From GCA-002733465 sp039969155 (GTDB taxonomy: Bacteria; Pseudomonadota; Gammaproteobacteria; Enterobacterales; Kangiellaceae): a stretch of 64,000 bases of DNA. The translations under genes and the position numbers were made by a program. Below the pieces are notes generated by a model. The model ran no database searches. It saw only the letters and a list, made by a program, of their open reading frames with translations, and was not told the origin of the DNA. Numbering within the stretch: the stretch's first letter is position 1; the number at the start of each line of letters is the position of its first letter. The DNA lies in contig JBDVOJ010000119.1 in the NCBI GenBank assembly GCA_039969155.1, forward strand, positions 1 through 64,000. Reading direction: 5' to 3'. Shown piece by piece: positions 16,261 through 25,409 of this stretch.

Positions 16261-18384
16261 CTAAAAAGTAATACTCCAACTATCAATGGTACCAATATCG
16301 ACTCTGGCTCGATCACTAACTCTCAACTCCCAAGTGCCAGCTGAATCTTTGGTTCCCACTGCCACACTGTAGGTCTCGTTAATGTTGTTTGCAGAACCAC
16401 CCGTTCGATTATGTAGGTTATAAACCGTCGAATCTGGATGGATCAAGTCTACTATTAAATCACCTTTATAGGTATGGGTGATATTCACAGTAACACTCAC
16501 CGTTCCAGATTCTCCACTACGAGTCACGCTAATCGGGCTAGAAACCCCGGTAGTATTGTTATCTGGAATACTAAAACTATTAGTATTCTCAAATGTTTCT
16601 GTTGGTGGAGGCGGTGGTGGTGGCGTGCCATCATCAACGATGTTTACGGTATAGTCTTCCACTTCACCATAGTTAAAGGTCCCACAAGCATCGGGAGCGG
16701 CGTTGTATCTCATTACCACTCGCAAACGAGTTTCTCCAAGAGCAGCGGTGGCTGGAATAGTTATCGTTCCACTGACTGAAGAAGAGGAAGCACTACCCGA
16801 GTCATAAACCAATTCATTGGCATCAAAGACGCTGTCAGCATCTAAATCGATCCAGATTTTCCACCACTCATTGTATGATTGTCCACCAAATGCAGGCGTT
16901 AGTGTGACATTGTTGTCACCCCGGTTTGCAGTCATTATTAAGTTGGTAAAGTCGGTGTATTGCGAACTACCTGATGGATTGGTGAATGCACCAATTTCAA
17001 CATTACTGATCCACTCTTCACTGGCGTTGTTGCCGGACGCCGTACAATATTCTGCCGGCGGCGGTGGCGGTGGATTAGCAATCGCATCATAATCTGGAGC
17101 CACTACGAACAAACCGTTACCTATATCGCTCAAGATAACATTACCGCTTGCAAAATAGGGGTAGTTACTCCAAGTGCCGGAAAACTGAGCCGAGTCAGAT
17201 CCGGCAATGGTGTCAAAATAAGCTACTTCAGTAAGTTGTCCCGAGGTGACGTTATCAGTATTTAAAATCCGCAATCCTGCACGGTAGTTTGTCTCAAACA
17301 CTAATCCGTTAACACTATAAAGATTGTGATCTATCGCCGCAGTTGGTCCAGTGTAACGACCTAACTCAACCGGATTATCCAAGTCAGTCATATCGTAAAT
17401 ATAGGAAGTGGTATTTTGGCCGTTACGTTGCTCGTCTAATTCATCATTCATTACCACAGTGGTGTGGGTATCATCCACAAACCAGCCTTGATGAGTATAT
17501 TGCGACCCCGTGTAACCAGTGCGAGAAATTTGCGATGGTGCGCTCTTGTTAGTGACATCAACAACGGTGATCGTATCTTCGTTATAAGCGACACAGATTT
17601 CTTTATTAGCGTAAGCTACGTCTGGACCATTGTAATTTACACACTGGACATCATGAGTGTAACCGTCCGAAGAAAAGCAACCAGCAAAAGTGGGATTGGC
17701 AGGAGTAGAAACATCCACCATATACAACCCACCGCTACATTGGTTACTACCGACGATATACGCAAAACCACTGTCTTCATTGATCGCAATATTATGTGCC
17801 GCACCAAAGCCACCTAGATGATTAGTTTCAGACAAAGTTCCGCCAGGAGTTACCGTTCGTAAAGTTGTTAAATCGAAAACTTGTAAACCATGGCCGCTAT
17901 TACCACCGCCGTCAGCAACAATAAATGCATGGTCGCCGTAGACTTTCATATCACGCCAAGAATCACTGCCATTATTATGGGATGGTAGAAAACCCAAGTG
18001 AACTGGATTTTCTGGGTCAGTGACATCCACAAATGCGGTGCCGTGAGTTCGTCCAACAATAGCAATTTCATTGCCGTTAACCGGATCAGTCCAGCCCCAA
18101 ATATCGTTGAGGTTTTGAGTCCCTCCTCCCATATCTGCTTTAGGAAGAAATGACATTAAATCCACATTGCTACAGGGATAACCGTTGGCTGTACCATTAG
18201 TACAAAGATTTGCCGCAGCCAAATTAAAGTCTTCATTAAAAAGCATCAGCAAGGCCGCCGAAGGACCTTCGTTGGTATCGTCAAATGTATAGTTATCGTC
18301 AAACATCGTACTGTGTGCCGATGTAAACGTAGAGAAAGAAAATAAACACGAGAAAGTTAAAATTGCGAATCGAGTGAGCTTCAT
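16261..18384 (-). CDS. secreted choice-of-anchor-B (LVIVD) protein with GEVED and P-domain
   Basis: A large exported protein (707 residues from the chosen start). Signal peptide MKLTRFAILTFSCLFSF...AHS; then LVIVD-type propeller repeats (VDVTDPENPVHLGFLPS, FDLTTLRTV, VDVSTPANPTFAGCF, YDMTDLDNPVELGRY) of the choice-of-anchor-B family; a GEVED domain (ending GEVEDYTVNI); and a C-terminal proprotein-convertase P/Homo-B domain (THTYKGDLIVDLIHPD, GTWELRVSDRA). Proline-rich linkers (PPPPP) separate the modules. Proteins like this are secreted in gammaproteobacteria, often by type II secretion. I start at 18384 because AGGA lies 8 bases upstream; an ATG at 18423 would put 13 extra residues before the signal peptide. 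Confidence 0.88.
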   Translation of the reverse strand: MKLTRFAILTFSCLFSFSTFTSAHSTMFDDNYTFDDTNEGPSAALLMLFNEDFNLAAANLCTNGTANGYPCSNVDLMSFLPKADMGGGTQNLNDIWGWTDPVNGNEIAIVGRTHGTAFVDVTDPENPVHLGFLPSHNNGSDSWRDMKVYGDHAFIVADGGGNSGHGLQVFDLTTLRTVTPGGTLSETNHLGGFGAAHNIAINEDSGFAYIVGSNQCSGGLYMVDVSTPANPTFAGCFSSDGYTHDVQCVNYNGPDVAYANKEICVAYNEDTITVVDVTNKSAPSQISRTGYTGSQYTHQGWFVDDTHTTVVMNDELDEQRNGQNTTSYIYDMTDLDNPVELGRYTGPTAAIDHNLYSVNGLVFETNYRAGLRILNTDNVTSGQLTEVAYFDTIAGSDSAQFSGTWSNYPYFASGNVILSDIGNGLFVVAPDYDAIANPPPPPPAEYCTASGNNASEEWISNVEIGAFTNPSGSSQYTDFTNLIMTANRGDNNVTLTPAFGGQSYNEWWKIWIDLDADSVFDANELVYDSGSASSSSVSGTITIPATAALGETRLRVVMRYNAAPDACGTFNYGEVEDYTVNIVDDGTPPPPPPPTETFENTNSFSIPDNNTTGVSSPISVTRSGESGTVSVTVNITHTYKGDLIVDLIHPDSTVYNLHNRTGGSANNINETYSVAVGTKDSAGTWELRVSDRARVDIGTIDSWSITF

Positions 18385-18831
18385 AAAATTAGTCCTATCA
18401 GTGCTAATTTTTATTTGGAACACATAATGTATTTTGCGCGAACAGCATCAATGCTAATCACGTTTGGGAAACACATAAAGTCATTATGATCTAAATAAAA
18501 TATTTAATGTGCTCGCTACTTAATTTTCTAATAACAAACTCTGAATTAAGTTAGTACGAATTAAGTTAGCCAGCACGAATATCTCAAATCAATATTTTTA
18601 TTATTGGATGAGTCCGCTTTGATTATAAGGAGCAGTACAAAAAATAAACAAATGCCGAAAGCGTTAGAATAATTAAATATCTCAAAATAGTTGTGTAATT
18701 TTTAAACAGAGCGGGTTCTCCAAACTATTTTTGCTACTTTTAGTAAGGCGTTGGAATGTAATTTTTAAAAATCAAGGTCAACTTTTATTAACTACTCTTC
18801 TTTACTTTTTTGAGTAATTGAACACGTAAGG
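18385..18831. other. 447-base AT-rich intergenic region
   Basis: No credible gene. GAATTAAGTTAG occurs twice (18543-18554 and 18558-18569, 15-base period), followed by a third partial ACGAAT. The promoter of the minus-strand LVIVD gene should lie in its left part. The right part follows the aspartic-protease gene end but shows no strong hairpin with a T-run. Confidence 0.5.
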
Positions 18832-19737
18832 TCAACCTCGATATTCAAATTTGGCCAGATGATTAACACCGTCAATCGTTATCTTACCCTTGTTGAAAAA
18901 ACTAAAACCGATATTGACTCTTGGCAATTTATTAATAAAAAGTATGTTCGGGTTCTGTGCTCTCACACTACCGATTTCAACGTCTCCTTTAAGCTGCGCT
19001 GTCCAAAGTGAATGTTCCATGCCCGCAGTCAGCGCTTTTCCTTGTTTTTTGGGAGGCTGCTGGTAAGAAAATTTATCAAGCATATTACTAGGTAGAATCA
19101 AGCTAGCCGAGGAACCTGAGTCTAAATGTGCGTTAAACGGTTGCCCATCAATCTTGATAGCAAACTCGGGGATACGCCCTGTATCGATAATAGGCACAAC
19201 ATTTTCCTCTCCAGCATTAAGTCTCTGCGTGGTAGAAAGAGACAACGCCTTTTCTGCCAAATCGAATGATATTTGTCGATCTCTAAACTCCCAAACACTT
19301 AATACACCCACTGGACTGTTGCCATATTTATCTTTGCCCATCATCGCCATCAATTGAGGGGTTCTCTCATCACCGTTAATGTTAGAAATAGGAAGCTGCA
19401 TACTACCTATGCTCAATGTACTTTTGGCATAGCGCTGTAATTTCAATTGCCCCATACCGAGGTTATCAACAACATCAGTTTGTAGAGGTTGCAAACCTAT
19501 AGCACGCGCTTTTTGGTTATCTAACATTAGCCCTCTACCCAGACCAGTATCTAAAATCACTAAGAATGGTTTGCTTTGATTAACCCTTATATAAATAGCT
19601 GGACGATTTTGTAATAGAGAAAAAGCTAACTCAGTTGTATCAGCTGCTGAGGAGCGACTCATTATTAAGCCACTAAATAATAAACTAGCGAGTAAAATAT
19701 AATTAGTACGTAACACTCTATTGTTCTCTAGCTTCAT
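18832..19737 (-). CDS. exported retropepsin-like aspartic protease
   Basis: A 301-residue protein with a signal peptide (hydrophobic YILLASLLFSGLIM, cleavage near SSAAD). Two aspartic-protease type active-site motifs are visible: ILDTGLGRG near residue 55 and AHLDSGSSASLIL near residue 195, each with the hydrophobic-hydrophobic-DTG/DSG pattern, so this is a two-lobed member of the bacterial aspartyl-protease (pepsin/retropepsin-like) family. It is presumably periplasmic. Divergent from the trypsin-like gene at 19937 across a 199-base promoter region. Substrate unknown. Confidence 0.85.
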   Translation of the reverse strand: MKLENNRVLRTNYILLASLLFSGLIMSRSSAADTTELAFSLLQNRPAIYIRVNQSKPFLVILDTGLGRGLMLDNQKARAIGLQPLQTDVVDNLGMGQLKLQRYAKSTLSIGSMQLPISNINGDERTPQLMAMMGKDKYGNSPVGVLSVWEFRDRQISFDLAEKALSLSTTQRLNAGEENVVPIIDTGRIPEFAIKIDGQPFNAHLDSGSSASLILPSNMLDKFSYQQPPKKQGKALTAGMEHSLWTAQLKGDVEIGSVRAQNPNILFINKLPRVNIGFSFFNKGKITIDGVNHLAKFEYRG

Positions 19738-19936
19738 TTGATTTACCTTTTTAGAAATTTATAATTTAGTTTACTTCGCTGAAATAATAAGGTGTAAAGC
19801 TTGATTGATTTTATCCAGTTAGCAACACTGAAACAGCAATACCTGTTCTATGACTTGTTAAACTGCATTGAGCTTATCAACTCAATTTATATAGTGCCTA
19901 ATACTGAATCTCCCCCTAACCATCACAGATAAAATT

Positions 19937-20665
19937 ATGCATACAATTTTGAATAAAACTTTATTAATCTTGGTGCTTGGCTATACCTTAATAACACCTT
20001 TAGTCAAAGCCACTCAATTTTCAGGTATCAACCGCATTAGCTTTCACGACACTAATTACGATAAGTCATTTGTTGGCAATGCTTTTTTGATTAAACACAA
20101 TAATAAGCTCTATGCGGTCACGGTAAAACATGTATTCTTGGAAGCTAAGTCTCCTAACATGAACAACATTTCTATTGATGGTCATGTTAAGGAGTGGCGT
20201 GTACACCCTAATAAACGTCCCAATGAATATGTTGTTCTCGGGCGGCTGCTCAATGCTGACAAAAGCGAAGCAATCGATATTAAAGTTCTGCAAAAAGACT
20301 GGTTAGTATTTGAAGTGAAGGAAAATCATTCCAACCTTTCCATCTTAACCCTAAGGGAAACAGCCTTAACTCAGGGTGAAAAGCTTAAAGCCTATGGTTG
20401 CAGTTATTCCAGCCAAGCCAGTTGCCAGCAAGATATTTATGAGGGTAGTTTCTTAGCGCACGAACCGCATAACATCAGAGTTTTAATGCCCCAATTAGAT
20501 TTATCAAAACTAAGAGGGTTGAGCGGTAGTCCTGTGTTAGACATAGACAACAAAGTCGTAGGGATTGTATCTAATGTTATGAAATCGAAATCAGGCGAGG
20601 GTTTTGACTTTGCTCCCGCAAACTTAAACTACTTGCACACGGTACTTTCAAGAGCAGAAAACTAA
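19937..20665 (+). CDS. exported trypsin-like serine protease
   Basis: A 242-residue protein with a signal peptide (ILVLGYTLITPLVKA). The trypsin fold is suggested by GNAFLIKHNNKLYAVTVKHVF, placing the catalytic His as in TAAHC, and by GLSGSPVLDIDNKVVGIVSN, the Gly-x-Ser-Gly serine site with its following strand. The aspartate of the triad is less obvious (NADKSEAIDIKVL is the likely place). Two cysteines (GCSYSSQASC) may form a disulfide. Small trypsin-like periplasmic or secreted protease; could be catalytically weak. Confidence 0.75.
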   Translation: MHTILNKTLLILVLGYTLITPLVKATQFSGINRISFHDTNYDKSFVGNAFLIKHNNKLYAVTVKHVFLEAKSPNMNNISIDGHVKEWRVHPNKRPNEYVVLGRLLNADKSEAIDIKVLQKDWLVFEVKENHSNLSILTLRETALTQGEKLKAYGCSYSSQASCQQDIYEGSFLAHEPHNIRVLMPQLDLSKLRGLSGSPVLDIDNKVVGIVSNVMKSKSGEGFDFAPANLNYLHTVLSRAEN

Positions 20666-20707
20666 GCGCGAAATAATTTTCGCTAAGTTCAAAATGCAAA
20701 GAAACAG

Positions 20708-20723
20708 GGGGGCGGACGCCCCC
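20708..20723 (+). terminator. GC-rich hairpin after the trypsin-like gene
   Basis: GGGGGC (20708-20713) pairs with GCCCCC (20718-20723) around a GGAC loop, 43 bases after the stop at 20665. The stem is strong but no T-run follows, so it may only protect the 3' end; the region is convergent with the YD-repeat gene ending at 20806. Confidence 0.4.
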
Positions 20724-20805
20724 TAAGTGAGTTTAAAAATCAATTAGAATAACAGCGAAAGAATTAGGCTAAACAGGCGCTTTATTCTCAGGCCATAAAA
20801 GTGGT

Positions 20806-21939
20806 TCACTCTGCTATTTGCATTTGTTTTCCTTGGGCATCATAAAATTTTCTTTCTGTTTCACCTTTATCATTATGAAAGGTAATCTGAGCTGCACCTC
20901 TTAAATGCGGGCTAGGAGATTTTTTACCACTTTCATCGAAGGATGTTAACGATGTTTGCTGCGTTCCTCGCTCGTTATACTGCCACTTTAAATGGACATC
21001 AAACGAGCCATCGGCGTTAAACGCGGTGTATGAGTCTTGGATTCCCTGCTTATTGAAACTACGTAGCTGTTTTATACTTCCCCAAGAAAACGGAATATTT
21101 TTGCCATGGCGATCAAAGCCTCGCATACCGATTTTATTACCAACGCCATCATATAGGTGCTCACCTAGATGGACCATGGGTCGATTTCCCTCAACAGCAT
21201 TTCCATCTTTGTCGTACACCTGCCACCGAGTAAAGTTTCCACTTAAATCATAGGTAATACGGTCTATTCCCGCACCTGAATCATTATTGGTTGGCTGATG
21301 ATTAACACCAAAGTTTCGCATAAACATCAGCTTACCATCGTTATCATATTCAAGTTTTACTTCATAGAATTTAAACTCAGGTCGCAACGCCATCTGCTCA
21401 CCTTTTAAATTCAAACGTTTTTCAAAAGTATGCCCATCATGACTCGCTCGCCACAGGTATTGATGAATATTCCATTCGCTTTCTGCTGGCTTACCTTGAG
21501 CATCAAAAAATACTAGGGACTGCCTGTTACCACTTTCATCTAGCTTATATTCGGCCCGCCAAACTTTGCCATGGGCACTAATCTGTTCACCTTTTAGTCC
21601 ATAATACGTATGAACTTCCCGATTCGCTTGGTAATCTATTTTGACTTGCGGTGCAAACCAAATAAACGAATCAAAAACTCCCATACCACCAATTAGCGTA
21701 TCATTTATCTTACGGCTAATTTGTATCACTCTACCTTGATCATCATAACTAAATTCATAGTGCGCAATTGACTGGCTTTGTTGTTTCGACACGGGATGAA
21801 TCCCTCGGTATGAAGTTAATGGGCTTTCTCGAAACATTAAATGACGAAAATGCTTTTGCTCAGTAGCCGTCGAATGACCGGGCAAACTAACACTAACGAC
21901 AGTTAAAACTGCCATAAGAAATAAAACTGATTTTTTCAT
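20806..21939 (-). CDS. exported YD/RHS-like repeat protein
   Basis: A 377-residue protein with a signal peptide (SVLFLMAVLTVVSVSLPGHS). The body is a series of short repeats of the form FxYDDQGRVxxIS, EYDNDGKLMFMRNFG, TYDLSGNFTRWQVYDKDGN, LYDGVGNKIGMRGFDRHG, LKWQYNERGTQQTSLTSFDESG, resembling YD/RHS-type or 'WG/MORN-like' beta-hairpin repeats. No toxin domain or polymorphic C-terminus is seen and the size is far below RHS proteins. It lies 23 bases downstream of the PDZ-hydrolase gene and is probably in the same operon. Function unknown. Confidence 0.75.
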   Translation of the reverse strand: MKKSVLFLMAVLTVVSVSLPGHSTATEQKHFRHLMFRESPLTSYRGIHPVSKQQSQSIAHYEFSYDDQGRVIQISRKINDTLIGGMGVFDSFIWFAPQVKIDYQANREVHTYYGLKGEQISAHGKVWRAEYKLDESGNRQSLVFFDAQGKPAESEWNIHQYLWRASHDGHTFEKRLNLKGEQMALRPEFKFYEVKLEYDNDGKLMFMRNFGVNHQPTNNDSGAGIDRITYDLSGNFTRWQVYDKDGNAVEGNRPMVHLGEHLYDGVGNKIGMRGFDRHGKNIPFSWGSIKQLRSFNKQGIQDSYTAFNADGSFDVHLKWQYNERGTQQTSLTSFDESGKKSPSPHLRGAAQITFHNDKGETERKFYDAQGKQMQIAE

Positions 21940-21962
21940 TTATTTATCCCAAGGTTAATAGG

Positions 21963-23339
21963 TTACTTAGAGGTGCTTGCGGTTGTTTGTTGCTTAAGAA
22001 TATTTTCCATCCACTCAACTGATTGAGTAGCAATGCGTTGATTAAATTCCCCCAAATCATTGGCTTGCCCCCGAGTAAATGTCATTAAGTCAGACTTATT
22101 TGCAAACTTAAGGAGGTTGTGGTCGGTTTGCTCAAAAGTTAAAGCTTTTCCCGTTACCCCTTCATTTTTGTTAACAAGGGTTGCAATATCCTTTGCCCAG
22201 TTTCCTTCAATTGCCTGAATATCATATTTTCCGTGTAACATCAGTGCATGAGAATTTGCGTTTCCCCATAGAGATTCAAAGTCATAACGATTAATGCTGC
22301 GAAAAAAACTATAGTGACGGTCCATTATCTGCTCATTGTTAATCGCCACTAAATCGGCAGCTATAACACGCTTAGCGGCTTGACTTGCTAGGACTTCTTT
22401 CCAAGGCGTATCGGCCGCTAACCACATTTTAAGAAACGGCGAGATTGTCGTTACATTTTGCTTGGCCTGCTTTTCATCAACTCCCCAATACTTAACTGAC
22501 TGTTTTGCGTAAATGTCATGTAGATAATCGACCCAAGACTTAACCACGCCACCATAACCAATAACTCCTTTAGTTAAGCCTTGTTCAGCGATTATGGCCG
22601 AATGCAGCACACCGAGAGAGTGCCCAAATACAAAGACATTACTCGCTTTAACTTTCGGCTGTGATTTTAGGTGTTCTAGGCCAGCTAAAAACGCTTTGTT
22701 TTCAGTAACAAAGTCATACTGACGACAATCAAGTTCACCTTCACTATCACCGACACCTGGCTTCTCCATTTTCATCACCGTAAAACCAGCTTGCGCAAAA
22801 CTTCCCAGTAATAAATTTAAACTTACATTAGGCATCATGCCGTAGTCGATCGAGCCGCAGGTGTATCCTTGAATGAACAGCACTGCAGCACCATCTTTTC
22901 GAGGTTTCTCTGGATGATAGCTAATGGTGCGAATATGCTCTCGCTGCCATTCAAATTGGCTATATTGCACACTAAAGCCTTGACCTTTCTCCCGTGGCCG
23001 CCCTTGCGCTTTAGCTGACAAAGGTACCGATTGCTCGCCACGTATAACGATTAGGTTCAATCGCTCACCTTCATTAACTTCACCTAATGCAGTGACTAGC
23101 GAAGAAAAGTCTTCAATTTCACGACTATTAATACTACTAATTCTATCGCCAACTTTTAGGCCTAATGCTTGGGCACTCCCCAGAGGATGTAGATTTTGCA
23201 CTACAACCGCTTCACCTGCCTCAGCTGTTTCAGGAATTAGCCCGAGAAAACTGGTTCGTTTTAACTTTACACTTGCCACACTAATCTGGCTGACACAGAT
23301 AAGGACTGCTGCCAGTAGCAAATATCGCCGAAAATTCAT
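21963..23339 (-). CDS. exported PDZ-domain alpha/beta hydrolase
   Basis: A 458-residue protein from the chosen start. Signal peptide MNFRRYLLLAAVLICVSQ; PDZ domain at about residues 35-105 (VVQNLHPLGSAQALGLKVGDRISSIN); then an alpha/beta hydrolase domain with FIQGYTCGS, the nucleophile elbow GHSLG (Ser241), an aspartate in LHGKYD and a histidine in EQTDHNLLKF, so the Ser-Asp-His triad looks complete. It could be an exported esterase or peptidase of the prolyl-oligopeptidase-like group. GGAG lies 6 bases before the ATG at 23339; an ATG at 23387 would give an unlikely leader. Divergent from an AraC regulator at 23539. Confidence 0.85.
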   Translation of the reverse strand: MNFRRYLLLAAVLICVSQISVASVKLKRTSFLGLIPETAEAGEAVVVQNLHPLGSAQALGLKVGDRISSINSREIEDFSSLVTALGEVNEGERLNLIVIRGEQSVPLSAKAQGRPREKGQGFSVQYSQFEWQREHIRTISYHPEKPRKDGAAVLFIQGYTCGSIDYGMMPNVSLNLLLGSFAQAGFTVMKMEKPGVGDSEGELDCRQYDFVTENKAFLAGLEHLKSQPKVKASNVFVFGHSLGVLHSAIIAEQGLTKGVIGYGGVVKSWVDYLHDIYAKQSVKYWGVDEKQAKQNVTTISPFLKMWLAADTPWKEVLASQAAKRVIAADLVAINNEQIMDRHYSFFRSINRYDFESLWGNANSHALMLHGKYDIQAIEGNWAKDIATLVNKNEGVTGKALTFEQTDHNLLKFANKSDLMTFTRGQANDLGEFNQRIATQSVEWMENILKQQTTASTSK

Positions 23340-23538
23340 TTCGTCACTCCATTTTTTTTTAAGTCTGAAACAACTATGACAAAACAAGTTTCGCGAGGTG
23401 ATAAATTCCTTTAAGCTTTACAAAAAAAAGCAATTAATACACTTTTAGTCGACAAGCTAACTTGAGGTTTACACCAATCTTTCTCAACATCGTTAAAATA
23501 CGCCGTAAGAATTATTGCGAGGTTTATCATTACCCCTT

Positions 23539-24744
23539 ATGAATACCACCTTTCTCAGTGTCGTTTACTTTATCGCTTTTAGTCATGCGTTGATGCTGGC
23601 AGTCGCGTTATGGTTAAGAAGTGAGCAAAACAAACCAGGTCGAATTCTGGCTGTTGTAATGGCTATATTGGCTTATAAGTTATTTGAAGGTGGCGCTAGC
23701 TACTCTGGCTTATACAAACATGTTCCTCATTTACTCGATTTAATGCCTGCCATGGTAATGCTTTTGGGACCAGTGTTTTATGGTTACGTGCGCAAAGTAA
23801 CTGGGCAAACACCTTTTACTTGGGGTGATTGGGCAATGCACCTAGCCCCTTGGCTAGCTTTATGGATATTCCTTAACAGTCCGAGTGTTTTTAGAGCGGC
23901 AGAGCAAAAAATAGCCATGTGGGATGCCATTGCGGCCTCTGGTGACAGCTATGGCCCGTTACCAACAGAAATAGTGTTGCGACTGCTCGCGATAAAGGCA
24001 CATTTAACCACTTACCTTATTCTTAGTAGCCTCAGCCTGCTGCAATTTAGCGGCTGTGTAAAACATTTACGCAGTGACAATAGCGGCGAGATAGTAACTC
24101 AACTCAAAGGGCTAACCATGTCCTTTATCACCCTTGAAGCGACTTGGGTATCGCTATTTCTTGCACAACAATATTTAGGTTTAGGCACTTTAAGTCAAGT
24201 CAGCGAAATTTGGTTACTTTTAATTGGTGTCATCGTCCTTACTATTGGGTTTGTTTGCCTTAAGCAGCCAGATATCATCTTTACCAAAGAGGAAAGACTG
24301 CTTTCTAAGGTACCGGCAACGTCAACTCTGACCGAAGACAAGCAACAAACCGACCAAGAGAAGGTAAAGTACATTCATTCCGTTTTGTCAGAAAGTGCGG
24401 CCAATGAAATTGCTAATCAGATTGAAGCAACGATCGAGTCCAAACAATTATATCTAAACGACAAACTAAAACTGACCGACTTAAGCAAAGTGATCGGAAT
24501 GAAATCACATACGATATCACAGGTGATCAACCAGCATATGAAAACAAATTTCTATCGATTAATTAATAGTTTTAGAGTGCAACACACTGTCGGATTACTT
24601 GAAGACGATAATAATAATTGGTCAATTGAACGCGTCGCATTAGAGTCTGGCTTTAGTAATCGTGTTACCTTTAATAAGGCCTTTAAAGAGCATATGAATT
24701 GCACTGCTTCTGAATATAAAAAGAAGCATAGGCAGGCGTCTTAG
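23539..24744 (+). CDS. membrane-bound AraC-family regulator
   Basis: A 401-residue regulator. The N-terminal 230 residues contain about seven hydrophobic segments (for example VVYFIAFSHALMLAVALWL, LMPAMVMLLGPVFYGYV, EIWLLLIGVIVLTIGF), and the C-terminal 100 residues are an AraC helix-turn-helix pair (LTDLSKVIGMKSHTISQVI, then SIERVALESGFSNRVTFNKAF). This 7TM-plus-AraC design senses a signal in or outside the membrane. I start at the ATG 23539; an upstream TTG at 23515 adds only eight residues. Divergent from the PDZ-hydrolase/YD-repeat operon, its most likely target. Confidence 0.88.
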   Translation: MNTTFLSVVYFIAFSHALMLAVALWLRSEQNKPGRILAVVMAILAYKLFEGGASYSGLYKHVPHLLDLMPAMVMLLGPVFYGYVRKVTGQTPFTWGDWAMHLAPWLALWIFLNSPSVFRAAEQKIAMWDAIAASGDSYGPLPTEIVLRLLAIKAHLTTYLILSSLSLLQFSGCVKHLRSDNSGEIVTQLKGLTMSFITLEATWVSLFLAQQYLGLGTLSQVSEIWLLLIGVIVLTIGFVCLKQPDIIFTKEERLLSKVPATSTLTEDKQQTDQEKVKYIHSVLSESAANEIANQIEATIESKQLYLNDKLKLTDLSKVIGMKSHTISQVINQHMKTNFYRLINSFRVQHTVGLLEDDNNNWSIERVALESGFSNRVTFNKAFKEHMNCTASEYKKKHRQAS

Positions 24745-25409
24745 CGAGTACCTATTCAAATAACGGCCCTTTAGCATGAAAGCAAGTCTAAAGAACTTAC
24801 TTGCTCAGCCTTTCCAGCCACGAACTAAAAAGCCAGCCACACCATAGCTTTCGGGCTTTAATGCTTTTCCGAGTTTACCTGTCTTTTTTTGATTTTAATG
24901 CACTTCCAGTCTGACTGAACATGAAAACTCCCCTCCTACCAGCTGATCAAATGAAAAAGTATTCAGTTTTGCAGGGCATCAATCTCACTTTGAGAAACCA
25001 AAAACATAAAGCGTTTCGAAAGCGTCAAAGAGTCACAACGGAATTCGAATTTTTAACCCATTGAATCTAATGGTGTTATTTGTTTTATATCTCATTTTGA
25101 AGTCAACAATTTAGTTCTCATTTGGCAAGCGTTCTCGCAAAAACTTGAATTTGAATTTGAGGCGAAACCTAGACAAATTTGTATTTTTCTAAAAACACAC
25201 TACTCTGACCTCCGATGAGTCACTCAATACGTTCAGTACCGACTCTTTTGACAATTGGTTTTTCTTTTTCTGGCTTTCGGCTGATTTGCCAATGTTTTTT
25301 TATTCGTTCAAGGGCATAACAAAGATGCTACGGACTGCATCTTGAAAAAGAATTAGCTTTAATCATTGTCGTGTTTCTTTCTATATTCTAATAACTAAGA
25401 GGAACTACA
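24745..25409. other. 665-base intergenic region without recognisable gene
   Basis: Both strands are broken by stops and no RNA gene is recognised. TTGACAATTGG near 25248 could be a -35-type element for the lipase-like gene at 25410, although the spacing to its start is long. ACTTGAATTTGAATTTGAGG near 25144 is a short TTGAAT repeat. The long leader could hold a small RNA, but nothing in the sequence proves it. Confidence 0.4.

Noticed and set aside
16474..17817. Several plus-strand frames opposite the LVIVD protein gene
   Set aside because: They are shadows of the long minus-strand gene with no own start signals.
24745..25409. Small RNA or leader peptide in the 665-base gap
   Set aside because: Nothing beyond AT-rich sequence and weak promoter-like words; no stable hairpin-plus-T-run could be read.
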